Below are positions 37,119 to 45,890 of a DNA stretch of 64,000 nucleotides, one piece after another. Both the position numbers and the translations under genes were made by a program. The notes below the pieces were generated by a model. The model saw nothing but the letters and a program-made list of their open reading frames with translations, was not told the DNA's origin and ran no database searches. The stretch comes from Dyella flava (GTDB taxonomy: Bacteria; Pseudomonadota; Gammaproteobacteria; Xanthomonadales; Rhodanobacteraceae): positions 62,001 through 126,000 of the forward strand of contig NZ_JADIKE010000027.1 of NCBI RefSeq assembly GCF_016904955.1. The letters are read 5' to 3'. How positions within the stretch are numbered: the stretch's first letter is position 1; every line of letters starts with the position of its first letter.

Positions 37119-37547
37119 ATGAACGTACGCAGCCAAATCAAGGACCATATCGCAGCTCAGCCAGAGCCAAAACGAAGTGACATGCAAGCGCTGCATGACA
37201 TCATTCTTGGAATCATGCCTGACTGTAAATTATGGTTTCTCGATGGCAAAGATGAAAATGGCCGGGTTGTTTCCAATCCGAATATAGGCTACGGGGTGCA
37301 GACTATAAAGTATGCCGATGCAAAGACCAGAGAGTTCTATCAGATCGGCATTAGTGCAAATACAACAGGCATCTCTGTCTACATTATGGGGATAAAAGAC
37401 AAAAAGTACCTGGCCGAGAAATATGGGAAAAAGATCGGCCAGGCAAGCGTAACCGGGTATTGCATCAAGTTCCGGGCACTACGAAATATAGACATTGACG
37501 TTCTCGTGGACGCAATGCGCTATGGAATCGAACAGACGCGCGTCTAA
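37119..37547 (+). CDS. DUF1801-like protein
   Basis: 142 aa. IKDHIAAQPEPKRSDMQALH, LWFLDGKDENG, YGVQTIKYADAKTREFYQIG and IDIDVLVDAMRYGIEQ fit the DUF1801 (YdhG-like) fold, which is related to frataxin-like/iron-binding folds but has no settled function. Codon use is AT-richer than that of its neighbours, suggesting more recent acquisition. ATG 37119 has only a weak ribosome site. Confidence 0.75.
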   Translation: MNVRSQIKDHIAAQPEPKRSDMQALHDIILGIMPDCKLWFLDGKDENGRVVSNPNIGYGVQTIKYADAKTREFYQIGISANTTGISVYIMGIKDKKYLAEKYGKKIGQASVTGYCIKFRALRNIDIDVLVDAMRYGIEQTRV

Positions 37548-37700
37548 CCATTCATTATCGGGGGCATTCAAGACATTGAGATTGACTTCAAAGTGCATCG
37601 CCCTTCCCTAACGTCCGCTTCCGTTCGGCACCAGGCGAACATGGCGTTCTCATTCCAGCCGGACGCGCTATAAGAAGCCGCGTGCATTCCCCGACTTTGC

Positions 37701-38477
37701 TCAGCCCTTCGCTCGCATTGATTTCACAAGTGCGGCCGCAGACGCGCCTTCGAGCGACAAACCGTAGCCTACTTCCTGCACGATGCGTTGCTTCAACGGC
37801 CAAATAAAGTGTATGCGCGTGTTGCGGCGTGCTACTTCGGGCGCTTTTAAATACTTCCGCGCCAATTCCTGTGCGCGGGCAAGCGCCTGTCCGTGCGGCA
37901 CGACTTCGGCAACCACGCCCCACTCGCGTGCGACAGCCGCCGTAATCGTCTGCGCGTTGAGCAGGAAACTTTCCGCCCGCCCCGCTCCCGCACGATAGCT
38001 CCAGGTAGTAAAGATGCCGTCACCGGGCACGACGCCCGCAGCATAGTGGCCCATGTCGTGGAAAGTGGCGCCTTCTGCGGCCACAATGATGTTGGCCAGC
38101 AATGCATATTCCGTGTGGATATGGGCACGCCCCTCGATCGCCGCGATGACTGGCACGCGTATGTTGGCTATGTTCTCCAGGACTTGAACGCCTTCATCAT
38201 GGATCTGGCTCCAAATGTCGGGATCGGAGACGTCCTTGAAAGACTCCCAGTCAACCCCGGTCATGAAGTCTCCGCCCGCACCGGTGAGGATGACGATCTT
38301 GTTCGCCCGGTCCTGCGAAATCCGGTAGAACGCATCGACCACCTCCGTGTGCGCCTCCGCCGTGAAAGTAAGTGGGCCGCCATTGCTATGGAGTTGTACA
38401 ACCAGCACACCGTCTTCATCCCGCGTCAACTTAAGGTTGCGGTAGGCAGTGAAATAGCTATCCGGAATCGTTTGCAT
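37701..38477 (-). CDS. Crotonase-fold enzyme similar to 6-oxocamphor hydrolase
   Basis: 258 aa. Crotonase fold with the oxyanion-hole region VILTGAGGDFMTGVDW and a later VPGDGIFTTW. The pattern YxNLKLxRDxDGVLVVxLHxxGGPLxxTAEAH, the His in GRAHIHTEYALLAN and the Asp in VVPGDG resemble 6-oxocamphor hydrolase, a retro-Claisen C-C hydrolase of cyclic beta-diketones, more than CoA-dependent hydratases. Last gene of the four-gene minus-strand cluster, 175 bp after the hydrolase. Function by similarity only. Confidence 0.85.
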   Translation of the reverse strand: MQTIPDSYFTAYRNLKLTRDEDGVLVVQLHSNGGPLTFTAEAHTEVVDAFYRISQDRANKIVILTGAGGDFMTGVDWESFKDVSDPDIWSQIHDEGVQVLENIANIRVPVIAAIEGRAHIHTEYALLANIIVAAEGATFHDMGHYAAGVVPGDGIFTTWSYRAGAGRAESFLLNAQTITAAVAREWGVVAEVVPHGQALARAQELARKYLKAPEVARRNTRIHFIWPLKQRIVQEVGYGLSLEGASAAALVKSMRAKG

Positions 38478-38652
38478 GATGGTCTCCCAAATTGGAAGGT
38501 ATTGAATGAGTCACGCCACGTTAAAGCGGGGGATGCTTTGGAAGGGCTTCTCACAAAAGCCCCGTGCAGTAATACGAGAGCTTGAAGGTTCGCTTTCGAA
38601 ACACGCGTGCCATTGACCGGACAGCGATACCGCAGCTGCCGGTTGCTCCGGG

Positions 38653-39468
38653 TCAGGTGAAGAAATCCGCCAACGCACGAGCCACGGTGGCAGCGTCATT
38701 TTCCATAGGAATGTGGCCTGCCTTGGGAATCCGGACCAGCTGCGTGTTCGGGATCTCTTTGACGAAGCGCTCCGCGTTCGCGATGAGCTGGAAGCTGTCG
38801 TCTTCGCCCCAGACGAGCAGCTTCGGCGTCTGCGACGCGCGAAGACGCGGCAACAGCTCCATCGTGTAACGATTGTCCGCCGCACCGGCCAGGGCGAGCC
38901 ACGACCGTGCCACGCGCGGGTCCGTCCACGGTTCGAGATACTCGGCCACTTCGCTTTCCGTTGTTGGCCTGGCCAGTGCCGTGAGGACCGACTTGCGACG
39001 CGCAGCAAGGATATCTTCCGTCGTTGTCGCCGCGGCCACCGCCGGATCGCGGAACCGGGCAACGCCGGGCACCGGCCACGAATCGAACATCACGGCGTTG
39101 ACGAGCGCGAATTTGCGCACGTCGATCTTCCCATCGACCAGCACCTGCTGCGCAACGCCGCCGCCAATGTCGTGCCCTGCGACGCCCACTGGTCCTGCGA
39201 TACCGAGCGCATCCAGGAAGCGCGGCAACCAACCGGCCAACGCGGGAATCGATGCATCCGCGATGGTCAGCTCGCCACCGGAGCGGCCGAAGCCAGGGAA
39301 ATCGACCGCGATGGGGCGTAATCCGGCGGCAGCCAGGTCATCGAGCACCGGCTGCCACACCCGGCTCCAATAGGTGCCGTGCAACAACACCACCACCGAT
39401 CCTGCCGGGTCGCCGGCACTCAGGTAGCTGACCGGTACACCGGCCACGTCAACAGTATGTCGTTTCAT
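38653..39468 (-). CDS. Asp-nucleophile alpha/beta hydrolase (haloalkane dehalogenase/epoxide hydrolase-like)
   Basis: 271 aa. VVLLHGTYWSRVW, FPGFGRSGG and nucleophile Asp100 in GHDIGGGVAQQ; acid in LVWGEDDSF, catalytic His in KAGHIPMEND. An Asp nucleophile indicates a dehalogenase, epoxide hydrolase or C-C hydrolase-like chemistry rather than an esterase. No signal peptide. Third gene of the catabolic-looking cluster. Substrate unknown. Confidence 0.88.
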   Translation of the reverse strand: MKRHTVDVAGVPVSYLSAGDPAGSVVVLLHGTYWSRVWQPVLDDLAAAGLRPIAVDFPGFGRSGGELTIADASIPALAGWLPRFLDALGIAGPVGVAGHDIGGGVAQQVLVDGKIDVRKFALVNAVMFDSWPVPGVARFRDPAVAAATTTEDILAARRKSVLTALARPTTESEVAEYLEPWTDPRVARSWLALAGAADNRYTMELLPRLRASQTPKLLVWGEDDSFQLIANAERFVKEIPNTQLVRIPKAGHIPMENDAATVARALADFFT

Positions 39469-39575
39469 GATGAATATCCTCCGTTGCGGCCCGTGGCGCG
39501 CAGCGATCGAGGTGTATAAGGCAAATCTTCGTGCGTGCTCTCGCGGTATCCGAAAATCGCGCGCAACAAAGACGC

Positions 39576-40118
39576 TTAGCGGATGAACTGCTTTACGTAG
39601 TCGGCGCCGAGGCCGATCGCTTCGTAATGCTTGCGAGCGGCCGCGATTTTCGTGAACACATCTTCGTATCCCACTGCTTCTCCTTGGGGATCAACGTAGG
39701 TGTATCCGCCCGTGACGTGGAACCACGTAATCATCTCTTTGACGTCGTCGGGCACGTACAAGGTGTGCGTCTCGCCGGCCGGCTCGTAGGCGTAGCCACC
39801 CTGCTCCGCCACCCAGTCATGCTCGAGGTAATACCATCGGCCTTTCAGAACGATCGCGTGCACCGGCCCGGTATGGCGGTGGCGCGAGAGCACGCCAGAT
39901 TGGCGCACCCTGAGCAGATTGACGTAGTAGCCCTGGCTGGTGCTGAGCAGCAGCGGCTTGAACGAAACCGTCGGCGTCATCGGCACCCAAAGCTTATCGT
40001 CCTCCAGCCACTTGTCGAGCACGCCCAAATGCACGATGTCGGGTGACATGTCAGGGGCTTGCGGCAGCTGATAAGGGATAGCCCGCTCATCAGGCTTTCT
40101 TGCAGTCGTGTTGGTCAT
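39576..40118 (-). CDS. Cupin dioxygenase, 2,4'-dihydroxyacetophenone dioxygenase-like
   Basis: 180 aa single-domain cupin (ChrR-like). Metal ligands are visible in SRHRHTGPVHAIVLKG (two or three His and a possible Glu substitute) and a later His in PAGETHTLYVP. It resembles 2,4'-dihydroxyacetophenone dioxygenase, which cleaves a C-C bond next to a ketone. CTGGAGG precedes the ATG. Second gene of the cluster, 107 bp before the hydrolase. Confidence 0.85.
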   Translation of the reverse strand: MTNTTARKPDERAIPYQLPQAPDMSPDIVHLGVLDKWLEDDKLWVPMTPTVSFKPLLLSTSQGYYVNLLRVRQSGVLSRHRHTGPVHAIVLKGRWYYLEHDWVAEQGGYAYEPAGETHTLYVPDDVKEMITWFHVTGGYTYVDPQGEAVGYEDVFTKIAAARKHYEAIGLGADYVKQFIR

Positions 40119-40161
40119 GTTACGCGGCCTCCAGAAGATTACGGTGCCTCGATGGCACGAG

Positions 40162-40188
40162 TCAGGCGGCGAACTGGAATGTGCTCAT
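40162..40188 (-). other. Eight-codon minigene with strong ribosome site, candidate leader peptide
   Basis: Between the TauD and cupin genes, AGGAGAAGATC precedes an ATG encoding MSTFQFAA and a stop. Downstream is a small hairpin GTGCC-ATCGA-GGCAC before the cupin ribosome site. It could be a leader/attenuator, or simply the start of a deleted gene. Confidence 0.3.
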
Positions 40189-40324
40189 GATCTTCTCCTA
40201 ACGAGAATTTCGTGGCTTGTAGATAATGAGCGTGTTATTTCGCCGGCAGTAGACCAACCAGGCACCTATCTTCATTCCCGGCAGGCATAAAACGTTCAAT
40301 GTGTGAACCAACAGGCCAAGGCCC

Positions 40325-41095
40325 TCAGATCTGAGCCCTGCCCCAGTACACGCCACCCGCCCGTATCGTCGTTCGATCCAGAATGCGATGCTGATCCTCC
40401 GAGATCGGCGTAGCGCGGTGGGCAACCCGAAAGTTGTCGGCAATGACGACATCGCCTTCACGCCAGTCATGGACGTAAGCGGCACCCGCGCGGGACAGGT
40501 GATTGTCGAGATCATTCCGCAATGTCATGAACTGTTCGGGCGTGTAGCCCACGACGCCATCGGTCAGGCCGACGTTGAAGTAGAGCGTCGGCTCGCGTGT
40601 CGCGGGATGCCGGATCACGAGCGGATGTTTTATGCCGTTGCGATGCTGCGTGATGAGACCGTCGATCGCTGGCTTCGCCTCATCCGGCAATGCCCGGTAC
40701 GCCTCGCGCAGATCGGCAAACAGCGTCTCGCCGCCATGGGCCGGTTGCGCGACCAGATACCAGATCGAGATGGGCGTGGCCTGCGCACGGAACGAACCGT
40801 CAGAATGCCAGTAGCGGCCAACGTTGGTATGACCTTCCACGGGGCGGCTGGCCACACGGAAGATTTGCGGATAGTCGGTCAACTGCCCCTCGCCCGGCGA
40901 GAACGTCTCGAGCGCGCCAAAGACCTCCGACATCCTGATCTGCTCAGCCGGCGAAAGCTTCTGATTGCGGATGACCAGCAAGCCATGCGTTAGAAGCGCC
41001 GCACGCAACCCATCCACATCGTCTTGCGTCAGCGCGGTCAGGTCGGTTTCTTCGACGTGCGCGCCAAAGCCGATATTCATTGCTTTGATCTTCAT
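40325..41095 (-). CDS. TauD/TfdA-family Fe(II)/2-oxoglutarate dioxygenase
   Basis: 256 aa. Iron-binding facial triad: His and Asp in YWHSDGSF, distal His in NFRVAHRATP; the 2-oxoglutarate Arg follows in EDQHRILDRTTI. GGETLFADLREAYRALP is typical of TauD/TfdA. Possible substrates are sulfonates, aryloxyacids or similar. First gene of a four-gene minus-strand cluster. A 16-codon copy of its C-terminus sits at 34002-34050. Confidence 0.92.
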   Translation of the reverse strand: MKIKAMNIGFGAHVEETDLTALTQDDVDGLRAALLTHGLLVIRNQKLSPAEQIRMSEVFGALETFSPGEGQLTDYPQIFRVASRPVEGHTNVGRYWHSDGSFRAQATPISIWYLVAQPAHGGETLFADLREAYRALPDEAKPAIDGLITQHRNGIKHPLVIRHPATREPTLYFNVGLTDGVVGYTPEQFMTLRNDLDNHLSRAGAAYVHDWREGDVVIADNFRVAHRATPISEDQHRILDRTTIRAGGVYWGRAQI

Positions 41096-41495
41096 CGTTC
41101 CTCCGAATGTGCTAGCCGCTGATGGCCTCTGCCATGGAAAGGCGGCCGTCAGTCGATGAAGAAAAGGCTAGCGATGGGAAAGTCGGCGGAATACATCCGC
41201 GCGCGGCATAGGAGTCATTCCTGGAAGCCATACCACGCTGCGGGAGCAAAAATCACAAACTCGGCCGCTGCCATTTTGACCATCGGAATTCGCGAGAAAT
41301 GAGCGCTATACAGGGCTCCGGCAGGCAAACACCGTATCGGCGTCCGTGCCATGGAGTCGGATCCCAAGTCGTCGTACCGTGTCCTTTGCACTCGTTGCAA
41401 AAGTCTATTGCGCATGGGGGCATTCTTCTTTGAGATGAGCGCCCCTAAGGTGTCGGCCAACGCGCTGACGCGCATCTTTGCGACCCCTCCCCCAC
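41096..41495. other. 400-bp intergenic region
   Basis: Divergent promoters of the TauD-led cluster and the Old Yellow Enzyme gene must lie here. No clear regulator binding dyad or gene recognised; the open frames present have no family resemblance. Confidence 0.4.
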
Positions 41496-42623
41496 ATGAA
41501 TACTCACCTTTTTTCACCCCTTCGGATCGGCAACCTCGACCTCCCCCATCGCGTCGCCATGGCGCCCTTGACGCGTTCTCGCGCCGGCCAACCGGGCAAT
41601 GTGCCCACCGCCATGAATGTGGAGTACTACCGGCAGCGGGCCGGGGCAGCGCTTATCGTTAGCGAGGCCACCCAGATTTCGCCGCAAGGGCAAGGCTACG
41701 CGTGGACGCCAGGCATCCACACGGACGCCCAAATTCAGGGCTGGAAGGCCATCAGCCAAGCTGTGCACCAAGAAGGCGGTCGCATCTTCCTGCAACTGTG
41801 GCACGTGGGTCGCGTATCGCATGCGCAATTCCAGCCCGGCGGCCGGGCTCCCGTGGCGCCAAGCGCTCTTGCTGCGCCGGACAAGACGTTTATCGTTGCC
41901 GAAGACGGTCAAGGAACCTGGGCCAACACGACGACGCCCACGGCCCTTTCGCACGAAGGCATTGCCGAAGTGATCGCCGATTACGCGGCCGCCGCCGCGA
42001 ACGCCATCAAGGCGGGCATGGATGGCGTGGAGATTCATGCCGGCAACGGTTATTTGCTGGACCAATTCATCAACAGCAATAGCAATCATCGTGAAGACGC
42101 GTATGGCGGCAGCGCGGAGAATCGCGCCCGCTTTCTGCTTGAGGTCGTCGATGCGATGGTTGCCACGGTTGGTTCGAAGCGGGTCAGTGTCCGACTCACT
42201 CCCATGGGTCGTTACCAGGGCATGGGTGACGACACACCCGAGGCGACGTTTGGCTATATCGCGCGCGAGCTGAGCAAGCGCGACCTTGCTTACCTGCACC
42301 TGGTCGAACCGGTCATTGTCGGCACCGTGCGCGACGATGATGTCGATCCGCGCTGGGACATGATCATTCGCCAGCTCCGTCACGACTACCAAGGCGTGCT
42401 GATGCTCGCCGGCGGCTACACGCAAGAGACGGCCGAAGCCGCCCTGGCCAGTGGGCGCGCAGACATCATTGCTTTTGGACGCACCTTCATCGCCAATCCG
42501 GACCTGCCCTATCGCTTTCGTCACGGCTTGCCGTTGAACACGCCTGATCCAAGCAGTTTCTTCGGCGGCGGCGAAATCGGCTACCTCGACTATCCCTTGG
42601 CCAAGCAAGCTTTAGCCGGCTGA
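41496..42623 (+). CDS. Old Yellow Enzyme-family alkene reductase (NemA-like)
   Basis: 375 aa from MNTHLFSPLRIGNLDL. TIM barrel with FMN site. Substrate-activating His/Asn pair in HAGNGYLLDQF and a Tyr (Y) after it. WHVGRVSH, NSNHREDAYGGS and the C-terminal GYLDYP match xenobiotic reductase/NemA. Reduces activated alkenes or nitro compounds with NAD(P)H. An MFS gene starts 32 bp downstream, probably in the same operon. Confidence 0.93.
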   Translation: MNTHLFSPLRIGNLDLPHRVAMAPLTRSRAGQPGNVPTAMNVEYYRQRAGAALIVSEATQISPQGQGYAWTPGIHTDAQIQGWKAISQAVHQEGGRIFLQLWHVGRVSHAQFQPGGRAPVAPSALAAPDKTFIVAEDGQGTWANTTTPTALSHEGIAEVIADYAAAAANAIKAGMDGVEIHAGNGYLLDQFINSNSNHREDAYGGSAENRARFLLEVVDAMVATVGSKRVSVRLTPMGRYQGMGDDTPEATFGYIARELSKRDLAYLHLVEPVIVGTVRDDDVDPRWDMIIRQLRHDYQGVLMLAGGYTQETAEAALASGRADIIAFGRTFIANPDLPYRFRHGLPLNTPDPSSFFGGGEIGYLDYPLAKQALAG

Positions 42624-42655
42624 GACCTTTTCCATTCTCGTCCAGGATTCTCGTC

Positions 42656-43855
42656 ATGCAGCCCGATAACGCATCATCACCCCGCTTATCCAAGACAACC
42701 CTGTTTGCGATGGCCGCGGCCGCGGGCATGGGTGCGGCCAATATCTATTACAACCAGCCCATGCTGGGCGTCATGAACGAGAGCTTGCACGATCCTCGTG
42801 TCAGCGCCTGGATTCCCACCATGACGCAGTTGGGTTATGCCAGTGGCCTGCTGTTCCTGTTGCCACTGGGCGACATGCTGGAACGTCGCCGCCTGATCGT
42901 GCTGCAGTTCCTGGGATTGGCGGTGGCTTTGATTTTTGCCGCCGCCGCCCCTGGCTTGGCGACGCTGGCCATCGCATCGGTGCTGGTGGGAGCCATGGCC
43001 ACGGTGGCTCAGCAGATCGTGCCGTTTACCACCATCCTGGCCGAACCCACGAAACGTGGTGCAGCCATTGGTAGTGTGATGAGTGGTCTGCTGGCCGGCA
43101 TTCTGCTCAGCCGAACACTCGCCGGTGTCGTGTCCAGCATGGCCGGTTGGCGCGCGGTGTTCTGGCTGGCCGCACCCGTGGCCGTCGCGGGCGCCGTGTT
43201 GATGCGACGTGTGCTGCCGGCTCATCGGCCAACTCAGGCAGTGCAGTACGGTGCACTGATGGTCTCGTTGGGCAAGCTCTGGGTGCACGAGCCGATGTTG
43301 CGCCGGGCCGCCGCGACTCAGGCCCTGCTGTTCGCGTCGTTTTCAGCGTTCTGGACCATCCTCGCCCTGCGCCTGGCCCAGCCGCCGCTTAACCTGGGCG
43401 CTGCCGCGGCTGGCCTGTTCGGCATTGTCGGAACCGTCGGGGTGGCGATGGCGCCTCTCGCGGGTCGAATGGCTGATCGCAAAGGGCCCGCGCCGGTGAT
43501 CGCGTTGGGCGCTGCCGCCATGATTCTCGCCTGGGTAGTGTTTGGCGCCTGGTCCAATCTGGTAGGCCTGGTCATTGGCGTCATCGTGCTCGACTTTGGC
43601 GAACAGATCGCACTGGTGTCCAACCAGCATCTGATCTACAGCCTGCACCCCGAATACAAGAGTCGCCTCAACACGCTATTCATGACCACCATGTTTGTCG
43701 GCGGCGCGATTGGCTCGTTCTTGTCCGCGTGGGCATGGAGCCACTACGGCTGGGTAGGTGTAACGCTACTGGGTGCGGTGTTGCCGGTCGGTGCGCTGGC
43801 ATTGAGTTTGAATTCCCGGCGCTTGCTGCGTGCGCGTGTTGAGTCGGCTGGTTGA
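42656..43855 (+). CDS. MFS transporter
   Basis: 399 aa with about 12 hydrophobic segments. The loop motif between helices 2 and 3 (LLPLGDMLERRRLIV) is MFS-typical; ANIYYNQPMLGVM at the first helix matches a YtrF/YnfM-type efflux subgroup. AGGA precedes the ATG. It follows the alkene reductase gene by 32 bp and is followed by an inverted repeat, so the pair may detoxify and export the same type of compound. Confidence 0.9.
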   Translation: MQPDNASSPRLSKTTLFAMAAAAGMGAANIYYNQPMLGVMNESLHDPRVSAWIPTMTQLGYASGLLFLLPLGDMLERRRLIVLQFLGLAVALIFAAAAPGLATLAIASVLVGAMATVAQQIVPFTTILAEPTKRGAAIGSVMSGLLAGILLSRTLAGVVSSMAGWRAVFWLAAPVAVAGAVLMRRVLPAHRPTQAVQYGALMVSLGKLWVHEPMLRRAAATQALLFASFSAFWTILALRLAQPPLNLGAAAAGLFGIVGTVGVAMAPLAGRMADRKGPAPVIALGAAAMILAWVVFGAWSNLVGLVIGVIVLDFGEQIALVSNQHLIYSLHPEYKSRLNTLFMTTMFVGGAIGSFLSAWAWSHYGWVGVTLLGAVLPVGALALSLNSRRLLRARVESAG

Positions 43856-43912
43856 ATAAAGCCCATCCAATAAGGGGATGTGTATTGCAAAAAAAAGATC
43901 GATCTCGCGTGG

Positions 43913-43993
43913 CCGTCATTCCCGCGAAAGCGAGGATCCATGTTGCTTTAAGAGCAGGAGCAAGATGGATTCCCGCTTTCGCGGGAATGACGG
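43913..43993. repeat. REP-like inverted repeat between convergent genes
   Basis: Arms at 43913-43941 and 43965-43993 match in 27 of 29 positions (CCGTCATTCCCGCGAAAGCG type), with 23 bp between. It lies between the convergent MFS and LysR genes and can form a stable hairpin, so it probably also terminates both transcripts. The same core recurs at 56078-56113. Confidence 0.75.
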
Positions 43994-44065
43994 CGAGGAG
44001 AGCGTGGAGATACTTCAGAACAGGAGTGCCATTTTCGCTTCCAAGCCAATCCATCCATGCGTCAT

Positions 44066-44986
44066 TCAAGCATGTCGATCCCAATAAGGCGGATTGCCAA
44101 AATGCTGAATCAAAAAGTCGAGAAATACCGCGACTTTTTTCGACCCGCGGCGACTGGGCAGATAGACGGCCCAGATGGCTCCCCGCTCAGCACCCAGCGA
44201 GGGAGCCCATGGCTCCAGCACGGGCACCAGCCGGCCCGCCGCGATGTCCTGACCCACCAGCCAGGTAGGCATCAGCACCAATCCCGCTCCGCCAATCGCA
44301 GCTTCCCGCAGCAGCACAGAGCCGTTGGCGCGCAGGTTGCCGCTAACCGATACCTTTACGCTCTTGCCATCGCGCACCAAGGTCCACGTGCTTTCACCGG
44401 TTAGATAATCGAATAGCAGGCAGTTGTGATGCGCCAGATCCTGCGGTTCCTTGGGGATTCCATGCTCTTCAAGATAGTCCGGACTGGCGCAAATCACCCG
44501 TCGATGTGGCGCAAGTTGGCGGGCGATCAGATTCGGGGAGGCCAATGAGCCGAGTCGAATGGCAACATCGATCCGGTCCTCGACCAGATTGACCACCGTG
44601 TCGGTAAGCCCGATGTCCAATCGCATACCCGGAAACTGACGCAGAAACGCCGACAGCGCGGGCGCTACATGTAATCCGCCGAAGGCGACTGGCATCGTGA
44701 CCCTAAGCAACCCACTGGGTGGCCCCGCCGACTCGCTCACCGTGCGATCAGCACTTTCCAACGCTTCGAGAATCCGGCGCGCATCTTCGTAGTACTGCTC
44801 TCCGGCCTCGGTCAAGGTGACGGTGCGCGTAGAGCGGTTCATGAGCCGGGTGCCAAGACTTTCTTCAAGCGCATTGAGTTGCCGGGTCAGCGACGACGGC
44901 GCCACCCCAAGCCGGCGAGCGGCCGGCGCAAAACCACCGTGCTCAACAACGGCGACGAAAGCGCTCAATACCCCGAATCGGTCCAT
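44066..44986 (-). CDS. LysR-family transcriptional regulator
   Basis: 306 aa from ATG 44986 (MDRFGVLSAFVAVVEHGGFA). HTH at ~1-60 with VAPSSLTRQLNALEE. Effector domain from ~88 (SGLLRVTMPVAFGGLHVAPAL). CrgA/AaeR-like branch that commonly governs a divergent oxidoreductase. The divergent neighbour is the CMD-like gene at 45193. Confidence 0.92.
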   Translation of the reverse strand: MDRFGVLSAFVAVVEHGGFAPAARRLGVAPSSLTRQLNALEESLGTRLMNRSTRTVTLTEAGEQYYEDARRILEALESADRTVSESAGPPSGLLRVTMPVAFGGLHVAPALSAFLRQFPGMRLDIGLTDTVVNLVEDRIDVAIRLGSLASPNLIARQLAPHRRVICASPDYLEEHGIPKEPQDLAHHNCLLFDYLTGESTWTLVRDGKSVKVSVSGNLRANGSVLLREAAIGGAGLVLMPTWLVGQDIAAGRLVPVLEPWAPSLGAERGAIWAVYLPSRRGSKKVAVFLDFLIQHFGNPPYWDRHA

Positions 44987-45068
44987 GTGCCACCTTTGCG
45001 CCAGACAGGTTGCTGGAAACACCTCTCGCTCGCGACGCGACAGCCTGCTTCGGCAGGGCGTCCGCCTA

Positions 45069-45086
45069 TATTACCTGAGAGGTAAT
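45069..45086. promoter_or_regulatory. Perfect inverted repeat, candidate operator
   Basis: ATTACCTGAGAGGTAAT, a perfect 7-bp dyad about a GAG centre, in the divergent region between the LysR gene and the CMD-like gene. Very strong symmetry for a regulator site. Function inferred. Confidence 0.5.
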
Positions 45087-45192
45087 TGAGGCCACACAGT
45101 CGAACTCGCATAGTGACAATCACTCGGACACACAAACACCCGAGAGAGCATTCCCCACCCCATTGATTCAATGTCACTTGAGAGATAAAGCC

Positions 45193-45744
45193 ATGTCCAA
45201 TTTCCCCGTTCATACGATGGAATCCGCTCCCGAAGCCTCCAAGCCGGCGCTGGAAGCACTGCAATCGGCCTTTGGATTCCTCCCCAACATCGCCGGCGCG
45301 ATGTCGACGTCCCCGGTGCTGATCAACAGCCTTGTTGGCCTGTTCGGTCATGTTCACGGCGGCAACTTCTCCGAGCCGCAGGTTCAAGTGGTTCTACTTA
45401 CCAATGCGGTTACCAATGCAAGCACCTGGCCGGTAGCGCTGCACAGTTTTCTTGCACTGGAAAACGGCATTGCTGCGGCCGATGTGCAGGCGATTCGTGA
45501 TGGCGATCTGCCCAAGGATGCCAAGCTGGCCGCCTTGTCCAGGCTCGCCAAAACCTTGATCGAAAAGCGTGGCCGTCTCAACGCGCACGACAAGGAGCAG
45601 TTCCTGCAGGCAGGTTTCGGACCGGATCACCTGCTGGAAGTAATCGGGATTGTCGCAGCGTCGACCATCACCAATTACACCGGCAGCGTGACGCAGCCGC
45701 CGCTGGAAGACGGTTTCAAGCCGCACGCCTGGGCTGCTTGCTGA
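45193..45744 (+). CDS. Carboxymuconolactone decarboxylase-like protein without the CxxC motif
   Basis: 183 aa from ATG 45193. SAFGFLPNIAGAMSTSPVL, the helix with FSEPQVQVVLLTNAVTNAST followed by WPVALHSFLAL, and HLLEVIGIVAASTITNYT resemble peroxidase-related CMD proteins. The position normally holding CxxC reads ASTWPVALHS, so the disulfide chemistry of AhpD is absent and the only Cys is the last residue. Probably regulated by the divergent LysR. Role unknown. Confidence 0.85.
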   Translation: MSNFPVHTMESAPEASKPALEALQSAFGFLPNIAGAMSTSPVLINSLVGLFGHVHGGNFSEPQVQVVLLTNAVTNASTWPVALHSFLALENGIAAADVQAIRDGDLPKDAKLAALSRLAKTLIEKRGRLNAHDKEQFLQAGFGPDHLLEVIGIVAASTITNYTGSVTQPPLEDGFKPHAWAAC

Positions 45745-45890
45745 GCCACCGAGAGCCAAGGCGACCATGGATGCAGTGAGTGTGATTTTCATTGCATCCA
45801 TGCGCCTTGCAAGCGATCTCTTTTGACACCACAAGAGAGGTCAAGATCAATCCCTCCGTAACGGTCATACTCGATTGCGGAGGGCGTGAT

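Noticed and set aside
41215..41517. 100-codon minus-strand open frame upstream of the alkene reductase
   Set aside because: No family resemblance and it overlaps the start of the well-supported gene at 41496.
41514..42608. Minus-strand open frame (364 codons) opposite the Old Yellow Enzyme gene
   Set aside because: Antisense shadow of a well-supported flavoenzyme; no domain recognisable.
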